Positions 49,181 through 58,765 are shown, counted from the stretch's first letter. The stretch: DNA of 64,000 bases from Pseudoxanthomonas winnipegensis (GCF_004283755.1 NZ_SHMH01000002.1:186001-250000); one strand, 5' to 3'. Numbers and translations: made by a program. Notes: generated from the sequence alone by a model not told the origin.

Positions 49181-51307
49181 ATGCCCAACGCTCCAACCCC
49201 GAAGTACGCCAGCCCCTCGCGCGTGCGCGAAGGCCGCCCCTTCCCCCGCGGCGCCACCTACGACGGCAAGGGCACCAACTTCGCCTTGTTCAGTGCCAAC
49301 GCCACCGCCGTGGAGCTGTGCCTGTTCGACGAGGCCGGCAACGAGACCCGCATCGAGCTGCCCGAGTACACCAACGAGATCTGGCACGGCTATCTGCCCG
49401 ACGTCGGCCCCGGGCAGCGCTACGGCTACCGGGTGCACGGCCCCTACGCGCCGGCCGAGGGCCACCGCTTCAACCCCAACAAGCTGCTGCTGGACCCGTA
49501 CGCGGTGGAGATCGAGGGCGACCTGATCTGGGCCGACGAGCTCTACGGCTACACCGTCGGGCACCCCGATGGCGACCTGAGCTTCGACGAGCGTGACAGC
49601 GCGCCGTTTATGCCCAAGGCCGTGGTGGTGCAGGACGACTACGACTGGGAGGACGACGAGCGGCTGCTCACGCCGTGGAGCCAGACCCTGGTCTACGAGA
49701 CCCACGTGCGCGGCTACACCAAGCGCCATCCGCAGGTGCCGCAGGACCTGCAGGGCACCTTCGCCGGCCTGGCCCAGGCGCCGGTGCTGGACTACATCAA
49801 GTCGCTGGGCGTCAGCGCGGTCGAACTGCTGCCGGTGCACGCCTACCTGGACGACCAGCACCTGTTGGATCGCGACCTGCGCAACTACTGGGGCTACAAC
49901 ACGCTGGGCTTCTTCGCGCTGAAGTCGCGCTACCTGGCCAGCGGCCACCGCGACGAGTTCCGCGACATGGTCAAGGCCATGCACCGCAAGGGCCTGGAGG
50001 TGATCCTGGATGTGGTCTACAACCACACCGCCGAAGGCAACGAGATGGGGCCGACGCTGTCGTTCAAGGGCATCGACAACGCCAGCTACTACCGCCTGGC
50101 CGACGACCCGCGCTACTACATCAACGACACCGGCACCGGCAACACGCTCAACCTGAGCAACTTCCGCGTGGTGCAGTTCGTCAACGACTCGCTGCGCTAC
50201 TGGGCGCGCGAGATGCATGTGGACGGCTTCCGCTTCGACTTGGCCACCATCCTGGGGCGCGAGCCCAGCGGCTTCGACCAGCGCGGCGGTTTCCTCGACG
50301 CCTGCGGCCAGGACCCGCTGCTGAGCCAGGTCAAGCTGATCGCCGAACCCTGGGACTGCGGGCCGGGCGGTTACCAGGTGGGTCACTTCCCGCCGGGCTG
50401 GGCCGAATGGAACGACAAGTTCCGCGACAACGCGCGCGCGTTCTGGCGCGGCGACGAAGGGAAGCTCGCCGAGTTCGCCACGCGCTTCACCGGCTCGGCC
50501 GATCTGTTCGACCGACGCGGGCGGCGGCCCTGGTCGTCGGTGAACTTCATCACCGCCCATGACGGCTTCACCCTGCGCGACCTGGTCAGCTACAACGAGA
50601 AGCACAACGAGGCCAACGGCGAGAACAACCAGGACGGCTCCAACAACGACGGCTCGTGCAACTACGGCGCGGAAGGGCCGACCGACGATGCGCAGATCAA
50701 CGCGCTGCGCGAGCGGCAGATGCGCAACCTGCTGGCCACGCTGCTGCTGGCCAAGGGCACGCCGATGCTGCTGGCCGGCGACGAGCGCGCGCAGACCCAG
50801 GGTGGCAACAACAACACCTATTGCCAGGACAACGAGATCACCTGGATCAACTGGGACGCCGACCCGACCGAGGGCCGCCTGGCAGACTTCGTGCGCCAGC
50901 TCACCGCGCTGCGTCGTCGCTATCCCATCCTGACCCGTGGCCGCTTCCTCAATGGCCAGTACAACGAACAGGCCGGGGTGCGCGACCTGACCTGGCTCAA
51001 CCCGGGCGGCAGCGAGATGGAGGACGCGCACTGGAGCGATGGTGGCGCGCGGTCGGTGGGCCTGCTGCTGGAAGGCAAGGCGCAGGTGTCCGGCGTGCGC
51101 GAGTACGGTCAGGACGCGACGCTGCTGATCCTGATCAACGCGTATCACGAGGGCGTCAATTTCAGGTTGCCCGATTCGGAGACGCATCTGAAGTGGGAGC
51201 TGGTGCTGTCCACCGACGATGCGCTCGGCACCGATGTAGTGCCCGAAGGGGCGCAGGATTTCCTTGCACCGCCGCGCAGCATCAGTGTGTTCGAGTGCAA
51301 GAGCTGA
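49181..51307 (+). CDS. glgX: Glycogen debranching enzyme GlgX
   Basis: Hydrolyses alpha-1,6 branches of limit dextrins during glycogen use. The 708-residue product has the family layout: an N-terminal CBM48 domain (FPRGATYDGKGTNFALFSANA), then a GH13 barrel with DVVYNHTAEGNE, catalytic GFRFDLATILG (Asp near 350), LIAEPWDCG (Glu near 390) and FITAHDGFTL (Asp near 457). The C-terminal beta domain follows. ATG 49181 precedes the conserved start; the longer frame from 49118 has no similarity. Confidence 0.93.
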   Translation: MPNAPTPKYASPSRVREGRPFPRGATYDGKGTNFALFSANATAVELCLFDEAGNETRIELPEYTNEIWHGYLPDVGPGQRYGYRVHGPYAPAEGHRFNPNKLLLDPYAVEIEGDLIWADELYGYTVGHPDGDLSFDERDSAPFMPKAVVVQDDYDWEDDERLLTPWSQTLVYETHVRGYTKRHPQVPQDLQGTFAGLAQAPVLDYIKSLGVSAVELLPVHAYLDDQHLLDRDLRNYWGYNTLGFFALKSRYLASGHRDEFRDMVKAMHRKGLEVILDVVYNHTAEGNEMGPTLSFKGIDNASYYRLADDPRYYINDTGTGNTLNLSNFRVVQFVNDSLRYWAREMHVDGFRFDLATILGREPSGFDQRGGFLDACGQDPLLSQVKLIAEPWDCGPGGYQVGHFPPGWAEWNDKFRDNARAFWRGDEGKLAEFATRFTGSADLFDRRGRRPWSSVNFITAHDGFTLRDLVSYNEKHNEANGENNQDGSNNDGSCNYGAEGPTDDAQINALRERQMRNLLATLLLAKGTPMLLAGDERAQTQGGNNNTYCQDNEITWINWDADPTEGRLADFVRQLTALRRRYPILTRGRFLNGQYNEQAGVRDLTWLNPGGSEMEDAHWSDGGARSVGLLLEGKAQVSGVREYGQDATLLILINAYHEGVNFRLPDSETHLKWELVLSTDDALGTDVVPEGAQDFLAPPRSISVFECKS

Positions 51308-51588
51308 GGGCTGGGCGCGGACGCTGAGCGATCGGCGTCGCGCGCTTCTTCTGAAGATGCGAGGTGAAGCGTCGCTCGCAAGGGCGGCGCTTCTTGCGTT
51401 GTGCGCGCGCTGGGGCGTGGTACGGCCTGGCGCGCGCGTGGCCACCGTGTCGCAGTGCTTTGTCATGCCCGCATGACGAATCGCCGCGGATAAGTTCACG
51501 GTCGCTTTTTACGCGAGCCGTGAGGATGGGTCACTGCCGCACGCGCATCGCCGTGCCCCATCGACACATCGACCGCAGGAGTCTCGCC
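51308..51588. other. Intergenic region between glgX and an SDR gene
   Basis: No gene was recognised. A good ribosome-binding site (GCAGGAG) stands just before the following ATG. No terminator after glgX could be confirmed. Confidence 0.4.
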
Positions 51589-52449
51589 ATGCCCGACTAT
51601 CCCCGCCCGCCGTTCCCGCCGCAGCAGCAGAGCTTCCCGGGCAAGACCAGCAAGATGGATCCCAAGCCCGACATCGGTGAGGACAGCTATGAGGGTCACG
51701 GCCTGCTCAAGGGCAAGCGCACCCTGGTGACGGGTGGCGACAGCGGCATCGGTGCGGCCGTGGCGCTGGCCTTCGCGCGCGAGGGCGCCGACGTGGCCAT
51801 CGCCTACCTGCCCAGCGAGCAGGACGATGCCGATGAGGTCGCCTCGCTGATGGAGCAGGCCGGCGTCAAGGTGCTCAAGGTTGCCTGCGACATCAGCCAG
51901 CCGAGCGAAGTCGAGCGTTTGGTCGGCGAGGTGAAGTCCGCCTTCGGCGGCCTCGACGTGCTGGTCAACAACGCGGCCTACCAGAAGTATTTCCAGTCCA
52001 TCGACGAGGTCACGCTTGAGGAATGGCGCAAGACCTTCGATACCAACGTGCATGGCACGTTCTACCTAACCAAGTGCGCGCTCGAGCTGCTTGGCGAGGG
52101 TGCTTCGATCATCAATACGGCTTCGGTCAATTCCAAGGATCCCACGCCCAACATCCTGCCGTACTCGACCACCAAGGGTGCGGTGGCCAACCTCACTTTG
52201 GGCCTGGCGCAGTGGCTGGCCGAGCGCAAGATCCGCGTCAACGCGGTGCTGCCGGGACCGATCTGGACACCGTTCATTCCGGCCGGCATGGCCGAGGACA
52301 AGGTGAAGAACTTCGGTTCGCAGACGCCGTTCGGTCGTCCGGGTCAGCCGGCGGAACTGGCTTCGACCTACGTCATGCTGGCCAGCGACAGCTCCAGCTA
52401 CACCTCGGGTGCGTTGATCACCATCGCCGGAGCGCAGGCGGTGCTGTAA
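51589..52449 (+). CDS. SDR-family oxidoreductase of the stress-associated YhdF/YdaD type
   Basis: ATG 51589 follows GCAGGAG. The 286-residue product starts with a Pro/Gln-rich leader (YPRPPFPPQQQSFPGKTSKMDPKPD), typical of the general-stress SDR group, then TGGDSGIGAAVALAFA, NNAA, and YSTTK as active site. Its last 24 codons are repeated in the tandem duplication at 52670, where a second copy of the C-terminal end (SGALITIAGAQAVL) is found. Confidence 0.87.
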   Translation: MPDYPRPPFPPQQQSFPGKTSKMDPKPDIGEDSYEGHGLLKGKRTLVTGGDSGIGAAVALAFAREGADVAIAYLPSEQDDADEVASLMEQAGVKVLKVACDISQPSEVERLVGEVKSAFGGLDVLVNNAAYQKYFQSIDEVTLEEWRKTFDTNVHGTFYLTKCALELLGEGASIINTASVNSKDPTPNILPYSTTKGAVANLTLGLAQWLAERKIRVNAVLPGPIWTPFIPAGMAEDKVKNFGSQTPFGRPGQPAELASTYVMLASDSSSYTSGALITIAGAQAVL

Positions 52450-52967
52450 GGCGCAGCGCCTCACCCGTAGAGCGGAGCTTGCTCCCCTGCTCTTCGCTTG
52501 GTTGGTGGGAAGCCCCAGCCGAGCATGCCCAGCTGCTTCTGGTTCGTGGGGAAGGCCTCAGCGGAGCAAGCTCCGCTCTACAGGTGGGCGCCGCCGTCGT
52601 GGCTTTTTCAGCCAATGGCGGCAATTAAGCGCTATCGGTAATGCCAGCGGGGTTGGTTTATTCGCTCTCGTCATGCTGGCCCGCGACAGGTCCAGCTGTG
52701 TCTCGGGTGCGTTGATCACCATCGCCGGGGCGCAGGCGGTGCTGTAAGGCGCAACGTCCCACCTGTAGAGCGGAGCTTGCTCCGCTGCTCTTCGCTTCGG
52801 TTCGTGGGAAGCCTCCAGCTGAGCAAGCTCAGCTGCTTCCGGTTCGTGGGGAAGGCCTCAGCGGAGCAAGCTCCGCTCTACAGGTGGGCGCCGCCGTTGT
52901 GACCTTTTCGGCCAATGGCGGCAATGAAGCGCTATCGGCATTGCGTGAGCGGGGTTGGCTTATTCGC
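52372..52967. repeat. 298-bp imperfect tandem duplication across convergent gene ends
   Basis: Copy 1 (52372-52669) and copy 2 (52670-52967) share landmarks at a fixed 298-bp spacing: GTCATGCTGG, GTGCTGTAAGGCGCA, AGCGGAGCAAGCTCCGCTCT, and GGGTTGG then TTATTCGCT. Each copy holds the SDR 3' end, two AGCGGAGC-type hairpins and the last bases of the catalase-family gene. Copy 2 is a non-functional remnant for the SDR. Confidence 0.85.
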
Positions 52968-54066
52968 TTTCGCCCTGCGCGCCGGCCGACAGCGAACGAT
53001 CGTGCAGCGGGCAGCCGGACTTGCGGGCGCGGAAGTCCTGTGAGGCCTGGTAGGCGCGCTTGCGGATGCGCATGATGTCGCCCAGCGGGCGGTGGTCCTG
53101 CACGCCGTGCCAGGGACTGAAGCCCATCTGATCGTCGACCAGGCGGGCCCTGTCCTGGCTCCAGCCGACCTGTGGCGATGCGGTCAGGCGCGCCACCGTG
53201 CGGAACGGGCTCTCCTCTTCGTCCCAGACCACGGTGGCATCGTCGATGGGCAGGCGCTCCAGATCGGTGGACAGCTGCGCGCGCAGTTCCCACACGCCGC
53301 CCTGCGAGGCGAAGTGCGCACTGACCGCATCACGCAGTGCATTGGCCTGCTTGAGGTCGATCCGTTCGTCCTGGTGTGCCAGCAGCGCCGGATCCACCGG
53401 GACCAGCTGCAGCTTGGCCACGTGCGCGCCGTAGCGCAGCGGCAGCTGAGTGAAGAAGGTCTCGCCCAGGATGTGGTGCGGCGGCTCGCCGCCCATCGCC
53501 TTGAGCTTGGCGCTCTGGCCGCCGACCGCTTCGAGCGCGCGTTCGGTGCCACGCAGCAGGGCGGAAAGCACCTGCTTGGTGCGCTCGGCGCGGTCGGTGG
53601 TCGGCGCCAGCAGCTTTAGGCTGCGCAGGAAGGCCTTGGCGTTGGGCGCGTTGAACTGCGGGCCGTTGACCATGAGCAGGTCCTGGCAGTGCGCCGCTTC
53701 GCTGCCTTCCAGGCGCTCGCCCGGGACATCGAGGAACTTCAGCGCCAGCCCGCGCGGTGTGGATACGCGGTCGGGCAGCAGGTCGCCCGGCGTGGTGGAG
53801 AAGCGCATCACCGCCTCGTAGCGACCGGGCTGCGCGAACAGGCCCTGGGCCAGTTCCGGTGGCAGGCCGGGCAGCACCTCCAGCGTGGCGGCGAGCAGGC
53901 CGTGGCTCTTGGCGTGCACGCTGCGCAGCGCGTGGTGGCTGTCCTCCCAGGTCTGCTGCGAGATGCGCAGCAGGACCTCGCTCATCTCCTCGGCCAGCGC
54001 GGCCTCGTCCGGATGGGGGAGGGCCATCTGCGGTGAGTAGGCGGCATAGCGGCGGGCGTCTGACAT
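52960..54066 (-). CDS. Catalase-family (SrpA-like) heme protein
   Basis: From ATG 54066 the product has 368 residues, the size of the small SrpA-like catalase-family proteins and shorter than true catalases. It has the distal-histidine motif SVHAKSHG near residue 50, MRFSTTPGD, GLALKFLDVPG and a proximal RIRKRAYQASQDFRA end. Without the classical C-terminal part it may be a peroxidase-like or lipid-oxidising enzyme. Its 3' end lies in the tandem duplication at 52670. Confidence 0.82.
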   Translation of the reverse strand: MSDARRYAAYSPQMALPHPDEAALAEEMSEVLLRISQQTWEDSHHALRSVHAKSHGLLAATLEVLPGLPPELAQGLFAQPGRYEAVMRFSTTPGDLLPDRVSTPRGLALKFLDVPGERLEGSEAAHCQDLLMVNGPQFNAPNAKAFLRSLKLLAPTTDRAERTKQVLSALLRGTERALEAVGGQSAKLKAMGGEPPHHILGETFFTQLPLRYGAHVAKLQLVPVDPALLAHQDERIDLKQANALRDAVSAHFASQGGVWELRAQLSTDLERLPIDDATVVWDEEESPFRTVARLTASPQVGWSQDRARLVDDQMGFSPWHGVQDHRPLGDIMRIRKRAYQASQDFRARKSGCPLHDRSLSAGAQGESE

Positions 54067-54283
54067 GGCGGGGCGGTCCTGTGGCCGGCGAGGCGAGCGA
54101 GATCGCGCGAGCCTTGCCCGGGTGCGGTAAATGCGCTGCGAAGCAAGTGGCGGGCAGACCTCACCCGGCGTTACGCGAGCGCGGGGCTTTGGCGCGGGTA
54201 GAGACCCGCCGGATCTCCAACCGACTGCTTGTCGAACCGAACAGCACGGGACGCTGCCCCAGACCTGGCCTTCGTCGCGATCC

Positions 54284-54376
54284 AAATCCTCGTCGCTCCC
54301 GCGCACGCGGGAGCCCATGGACGTTGCGCCACCGGACCGAACGTCCATGGATCCCCGCGTTCGCGGGGATGACGTG
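54284..54376. repeat. Dispersed REP pair between catalase and hydrolase genes
   Basis: GCTCCCGCGCACGCGGGAGC at 54294-54313 and the inverse arm ATCCCCGCGTTCGCGGGGAT at 54351-54370 are linked by CCATGGACGTT and AACGTCCATGG. This is the same two-arm unit that is amplified at 58273. Confidence 0.8.
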
Positions 54377-54464
54377 CCGAGGTTGGCTGAGGCCGTTTCC
54401 TCGGCCGCGCGATGTACACGCCGTGCGAAGCCAACCTGCACACGCCCCACACCAGGCGGACGCA

Positions 54465-55868
54465 ATGCTCGCGCTCCACCTCAACCGCCCCGGCCAGGCC
54501 ATGCCCCAGCTCCAGCTGTTCTTCCTCCACGCGCTCGGCGCCAGTGCGGGCGAATGGGAGCGGGTGATCGCGCGGCTGGGCGACCGGGCCGATTGCATCG
54601 CGCTGGATATCCCCGGCTTCGGCGGCACGTCCGCGGGCGAATGCACCGATGTGCCGGCGCTGGTGGACTGGTTCTGCGCCACCGTGGCCGTGCGTGCGCC
54701 CTCGCGCTGGTGCGTGGTCGGCCACAGCATGGGCGGCAAGATCGCCACGCTCGCCGCCGCGCGCGCGCGGGAGGGCGCCCCGGGCCTGGCCGGCCTGTGC
54801 GGGGTGGTGCTGGTCGCCGCCTCGCCGCCGTCGCCCGAGCCGATGGAGGAGCAGCGCCGCCAACAGATGCTGGACTGGTTCGCCGGTGGCGCGCCCACGC
54901 CCGCGCAAGCCGCGCAGTTCGTCGACGACAACAGCGCGCGCCGTTTGGACGAGGCACCGCGCGAGCGGGCCATCGCCGATGTGCGGCGCAGCGATCCGCG
55001 CGCCTGGCGCGCCTGGCTTGAACAGGGCAGCAAGGAAGATGCCTCTGCCCAGGCAGGCCGGATCGCATTGCCGGCGCTGCTCCTGGCCGGCGCCGAGGAC
55101 GGCGACCTGGACGCCGATGCGCAGCGGCGCCTGAACCTGCCGCACTACCCGGAGGCGGGCGAGGTCGTCGCCATCGCCGATGCCGCGCATCTGATCCCCT
55201 ACGAACAGCCCGATGCGCTGGCCGCACACATCGACGCGTTGCTGCAGTGGGCGGAAGCCAGCGCCTTGCCGCCCGCGTTCATCGACCTGCTCAACCTGCC
55301 GCGCGTGCAGCCGCGCATGCGCGCCACGCTGCTGGCGCGCCATCGCGGCCCGCCGCGCGATGCGCCGCGCGTGCTGTCCGACGCGCAGCGCGCGGTGCTG
55401 GCCGCCGTGGTGGCCAGCGTGCTGGCGTTGGACGACGCGGCGCAGGCGGCCGACCTGGCCCGCCGCCTGGACGTGGGCCTGGCCACCCAGACCGGCGATG
55501 GCTGGCGCTTCGCCGATCTGCCGGCCGATGCGCAGGCCTGGCCGCTCGGGCTGGATGCGCTCGACGCGATGACCGGCGGCTGGTGCGCGCGCGATCCGCT
55601 GGCGCAGGAGGCGTGGCTGACCCGCATTGCGCGCGGTGACGCGCAGCCCGGCCCGCAGAACGCGCTGGATGGCGCACAGCTGGCGCGCTGGTTCGAGGAC
55701 GTGCGCGCCGAGATCGCGCGCACCTGGGCCAGCCTGCCGGCGACGATGGCGGCGATGGGCTACGACGGCTTCGCCACCGGCAGCGCGCCAGGCGAGGGCG
55801 AAGGCTATGTCCTGGCCGGCGCCGACCAGCGCGAGCCCTGGCAGCGGCTGCCGGACCCGCGCGAATGA
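54465..55868 (+). CDS. Fusion of alpha/beta hydrolase and gluconate-dehydrogenase-subunit-3-like domain
   Basis: The 467-residue product has two domains. The first (about 10-260) is an alpha/beta hydrolase with nucleophile elbow VVGHSMGG, acid region LLLAGAEDGD and catalytic AAHLIP. The second (about 265-467) follows the gluconate 2-dehydrogenase subunit 3 pattern: FIDLLNLPRVQPRM, VLSDAQRAVLAAVVASV, QEAWLTRIARGD and a final MGYDGFATG with GEGYVLAG. The next gene is its GMC flavoprotein partner (ATGA overlap). Start ATG 54465 follows AGGCGGA; a second ATG at 54501 is possible. Confidence 0.75.
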   Translation: MLALHLNRPGQAMPQLQLFFLHALGASAGEWERVIARLGDRADCIALDIPGFGGTSAGECTDVPALVDWFCATVAVRAPSRWCVVGHSMGGKIATLAAARAREGAPGLAGLCGVVLVAASPPSPEPMEEQRRQQMLDWFAGGAPTPAQAAQFVDDNSARRLDEAPRERAIADVRRSDPRAWRAWLEQGSKEDASAQAGRIALPALLLAGAEDGDLDADAQRRLNLPHYPEAGEVVAIADAAHLIPYEQPDALAAHIDALLQWAEASALPPAFIDLLNLPRVQPRMRATLLARHRGPPRDAPRVLSDAQRAVLAAVVASVLALDDAAQAADLARRLDVGLATQTGDGWRFADLPADAQAWPLGLDALDAMTGGWCARDPLAQEAWLTRIARGDAQPGPQNALDGAQLARWFEDVRAEIARTWASLPATMAAMGYDGFATGSAPGEGEGYVLAGADQREPWQRLPDPRE

Positions 55869-57388
55869 CGGCGGCGCGGACGGACCGCGTCGAAGCGGTG
55901 ATCGTGGGCAGCGGCGCCGGCGGTGCGCCGCTGGCTGCGCGCCTGGCGCAGGCGGGTGTCTCGGTGCTGGTGTTGGAAGCGGGTGCGGCGTTCGCGCCCA
56001 CCGATCATCTGCCCGACGAGCTGACCACCGACCTGTACTGGATGGAGGAACGGCTGAGCGGCGGCGCCACGCCGACGGCCTTCGGGGCCAACAACTCCGG
56101 CCAGGGCGTGGGCGGCTCGACCCTCCACTGGGGCGCGTTCTGCCCGCGTCCGGATGCGGCCGAGCTGCGCCTGCGCCGCAGCAGCGGCCAGGGCTGGGAC
56201 TGGCCGATCGCGCACGCCGAGCTGATCGACTACATCGCCCGGGTCGAGGCCTTCATCGGCGTGTCCGGCCCCTCGCCCTATCCCTGGGACCCGGCGCGCG
56301 CCTATGCGTACGCGCCGCCGCTGCGCAACGCGCCGGCGCAAGCCATGGCGCGCGGCTGCGCGGCGCTGGGCATCACCGCCACCGACAGCCCCGCCGCGCT
56401 GGTCACCGCCGCGCACGCGCAGCCGCACTGGGGCACGCGGCGCGCCTGCACCAACTGCGGCGGCTGCCATCAGGGCTGCATCTACGCCTCCAAGGCCGCC
56501 ACCGACACCAGCTGGCTGCCGCTGGCGCGCGCGCACGGCGCGCAGGTGCGCGCCGACTGCCGCGTGGTCGATGTGCATCGCGACGCGCGTGGTCGCGTCG
56601 CCGGTGTGGTCTATCGCCATGACGGGCGCGAAGTGAGCGTGGGCTGCGACGCGCTGTTCCTGTGCGCCGGCGGCGTGGAGACCCCGCGCCTGCTGCTCAA
56701 CCTGGGGCTGGCCAACTCCAGCGGCCAGGTCGGGCGCAACTTCATGGCGCACGTGGCCACCCAGGTGTGGGGCAGGTTCGACGCGGACATGCGCATGAAC
56801 CGCGGCTACCCCTCGTCCCTGATCAGCGAGGACATGCGCGCGCCGGCCGATGCCGACTTCGCCGGCGGCTATCTGATCCAGAGCCTCGGCGTGCAGCCGC
56901 TGACCCTGGCCAACACGCTGGCGCGCGGCGCCGGGCTGTGGGGCCGTGCGCTGACTTCGCGGCTGCGCGACTACAACCAGCTGGCCGGCGTCGGCATCAA
57001 CGGCGACTGCCTGCCGGCGCAGGGCAATCGCCTGACGCTGTCCGACGAGGTGGACGCCTTCGGCCTGCGCAAGGCGCGCGTCGACTTCAGCTACGGCCCC
57101 AACGAACGCGCGCTCGATGCCCATGCCCGGCGCACGCTCACCGCCATCTGGGAGGCCGCCGGCGCGCGCGACATCCTCGCCGCCGACCGTTCGGCGCACA
57201 CGCTGGGCACCTGCCGCATGGGCAGCGATCCCGAGCACGCCGTGGTCGATACCGACGGCCGCAGCTTCGACATCGACAACCTCTACGTCTGCGACAACTC
57301 CACCTTCCCCAGCGCGCTGGCGGCCAACCCGGCCCTGACCCAGATGGCGCTGGGCCTGCGCACGGCCGAGCGCTTCCTGGCGGCCTGA
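55865..57388 (+). CDS. GMC-family oxidoreductase, large subunit with Cys cluster
   Basis: A 507-residue FAD enzyme. The dinucleotide motif is VIVGSGAGGAPLAARLA; GQGVGGSTLHWG and the C-terminal VCDNSTFPSALAANPALTQMAL are GMC signatures. A tight cysteine cluster RACTNCGGCHQGC (near 200) resembles the iron-sulphur site of membrane-bound fructose or gluconate dehydrogenase flavoprotein subunits. It is translationally coupled to the small-subunit-like fusion protein and followed by an SDR. The substrate is probably a sugar, sugar acid or alcohol. Confidence 0.85.
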   Translation: MTAARTDRVEAVIVGSGAGGAPLAARLAQAGVSVLVLEAGAAFAPTDHLPDELTTDLYWMEERLSGGATPTAFGANNSGQGVGGSTLHWGAFCPRPDAAELRLRRSSGQGWDWPIAHAELIDYIARVEAFIGVSGPSPYPWDPARAYAYAPPLRNAPAQAMARGCAALGITATDSPAALVTAAHAQPHWGTRRACTNCGGCHQGCIYASKAATDTSWLPLARAHGAQVRADCRVVDVHRDARGRVAGVVYRHDGREVSVGCDALFLCAGGVETPRLLLNLGLANSSGQVGRNFMAHVATQVWGRFDADMRMNRGYPSSLISEDMRAPADADFAGGYLIQSLGVQPLTLANTLARGAGLWGRALTSRLRDYNQLAGVGINGDCLPAQGNRLTLSDEVDAFGLRKARVDFSYGPNERALDAHARRTLTAIWEAAGARDILAADRSAHTLGTCRMGSDPEHAVVDTDGRSFDIDNLYVCDNSTFPSALAANPALTQMALGLRTAERFLAA

Positions 57389-57419
57389 CCTACCCCCTAT
57401 CCACCACGAGGAGCACAGC

Positions 57420-58223
57420 ATGGATCTCGAAATCAACGGCCGCATCGCCCTGATCAGCGGCGCCGACTCCGGCATGGGCAAGGAGACCGCGCGCCTGCTG
57501 CTTCAGGCCGGCGTGCGGGTGGCCATCACCGATCGCGCCGACGGCACCCTGCCGCAGGCGCTGGAAGAGCTCTCGCCGCTGGGCGAGGTCATTGCCGTGC
57601 CTGGCGACGTCACCCAGGCGCAGGACGTCGAGGACATCTGGCAGCAGGTGCGCGCGCGGCTGGGCGAGCCGGACATCTACGTCAACGCCGCCGGCGTGAC
57701 CGGCGCCACCGGCGACTTCCTCGAGGTGGACGATGCCGGCTGGCTGCAGACCCTGGACATCAATCTGATGGGCGCGGTGCGCATGTGCCGCCAGGCGATC
57801 CCGGCGATGCGCAAGCGCGGCTGGGGCCGCATCGTGCTGTTCGCCTCCGAGGACGCCGTGCAGCCCTATGTGGACGAACTGCCGTACTGCGCCTCCAAGG
57901 CCGGCATCCTCAGCCTGGCCAAGGGCCTGTCCAAGGCCTATGGGTGCGACAACGTGCTGGTCAATACGGTCTCGCCGGCGTTCATCGCCACGCCCATGAC
58001 CGACGCGATGATGAAGAAGCGCGCCAAGGAGAAGGGCGTGAGCTTCGAGGAGGCCATAGCCAGCTTCCTGGACGAGGAGCGCCCCGGCATGGTGCTCAAG
58101 CGCCGCGGCCGCGCCGAGGAAGTGGCCGCGGCGGTGGCCTTCCTGTGCTCCGAGCGCGCCAGCTTCATCAACGGCGCCGGACTGCGCGTGGATTCGGGCT
58201 CGGTGTTCACCATCGCGGGTTGA
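57420..58223 (+). CDS. SDR-family oxidoreductase in the GMC operon
   Basis: The 267-residue product has SGADSGMGKETARLL as cofactor motif, NAAG and catalytic YCASK. It begins 32 bp after the GMC gene behind an ACGAGGAGCAC sequence. In operons of this type the SDR often handles the same substrate or its oxidised product. It is followed by the four-unit repeat array. Confidence 0.87.
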   Translation: MDLEINGRIALISGADSGMGKETARLLLQAGVRVAITDRADGTLPQALEELSPLGEVIAVPGDVTQAQDVEDIWQQVRARLGEPDIYVNAAGVTGATGDFLEVDDAGWLQTLDINLMGAVRMCRQAIPAMRKRGWGRIVLFASEDAVQPYVDELPYCASKAGILSLAKGLSKAYGCDNVLVNTVSPAFIATPMTDAMMKKRAKEKGVSFEEAIASFLDEERPGMVLKRRGRAEEVAAAVAFLCSERASFINGAGLRVDSGSVFTIAG

Positions 58224-58272
58224 GCGCGCGCGGAGGTACGCGGTCGACTTTTATCCCCCTCCAATCTCAAGC

Positions 58273-58765
58273 CGTCATCCCCGCGAACGCGGGGATCCAT
58301 GGACGTCCGGCCGGGTCGCGCAATGTCCATGGACTCCCGCTTCCGCGGGAGCGACGAGCGTTTGAATGTCGGAGAGGGAAGCTGCGTCGCCCACACAGAT
58401 CATTGATCCGTCATCCCCGCGAACGCGGGGATCCATGGACGTCCGGTCCGTTCGCGCAACGTCCATGGGCTCCCGCTTCCGCGGGAGCGACGAGCGTTTG
58501 GATGTCGGAGAGGGAGGCTGCGTCGCCCACACAGATCATTGATCCGTCATCCCCGCGAACGCGGGGATCATGGACGTCCGGTCCGTTCGCGCAACGTCCA
58601 TGGACTCCCGCTTTCGCGGGAGTGACGAGCGTTTGGATGTCGGAGAGGGACGCTGCGTCGCCCGCGAAGCACTTGAATTCGTCATCCCCGTGAACGCGGG
58701 GATCCAGGGACTTTCTGTCCGATCGCGCGAAGTCGCTGGACTCCCGCGTTCGCGGGAGTGACGGT
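58273..58765. repeat. Tandem array of four about 136-bp REP-containing units
   Basis: Units start at 58273, 58409, 58545 and 58680, each beginning CGTCATCCCCG(C/T)GAACGCG. Each holds two inverted arms (GATCCATGGACGTCC ... AACGTCCATGG) and a unique tail with CGAGCGTTTG and GGAGAGG, then GCTGCGTCGC. The fourth unit is shorter and diverged. No gene lies in this 540-bp stretch. Confidence 0.88.

Noticed and set aside
58273-58765. CRISPR array
   Set aside because: Units are about 136 bp with internal palindromes and conserved tails, with no 25-40 bp repeat alternating with unique spacers.
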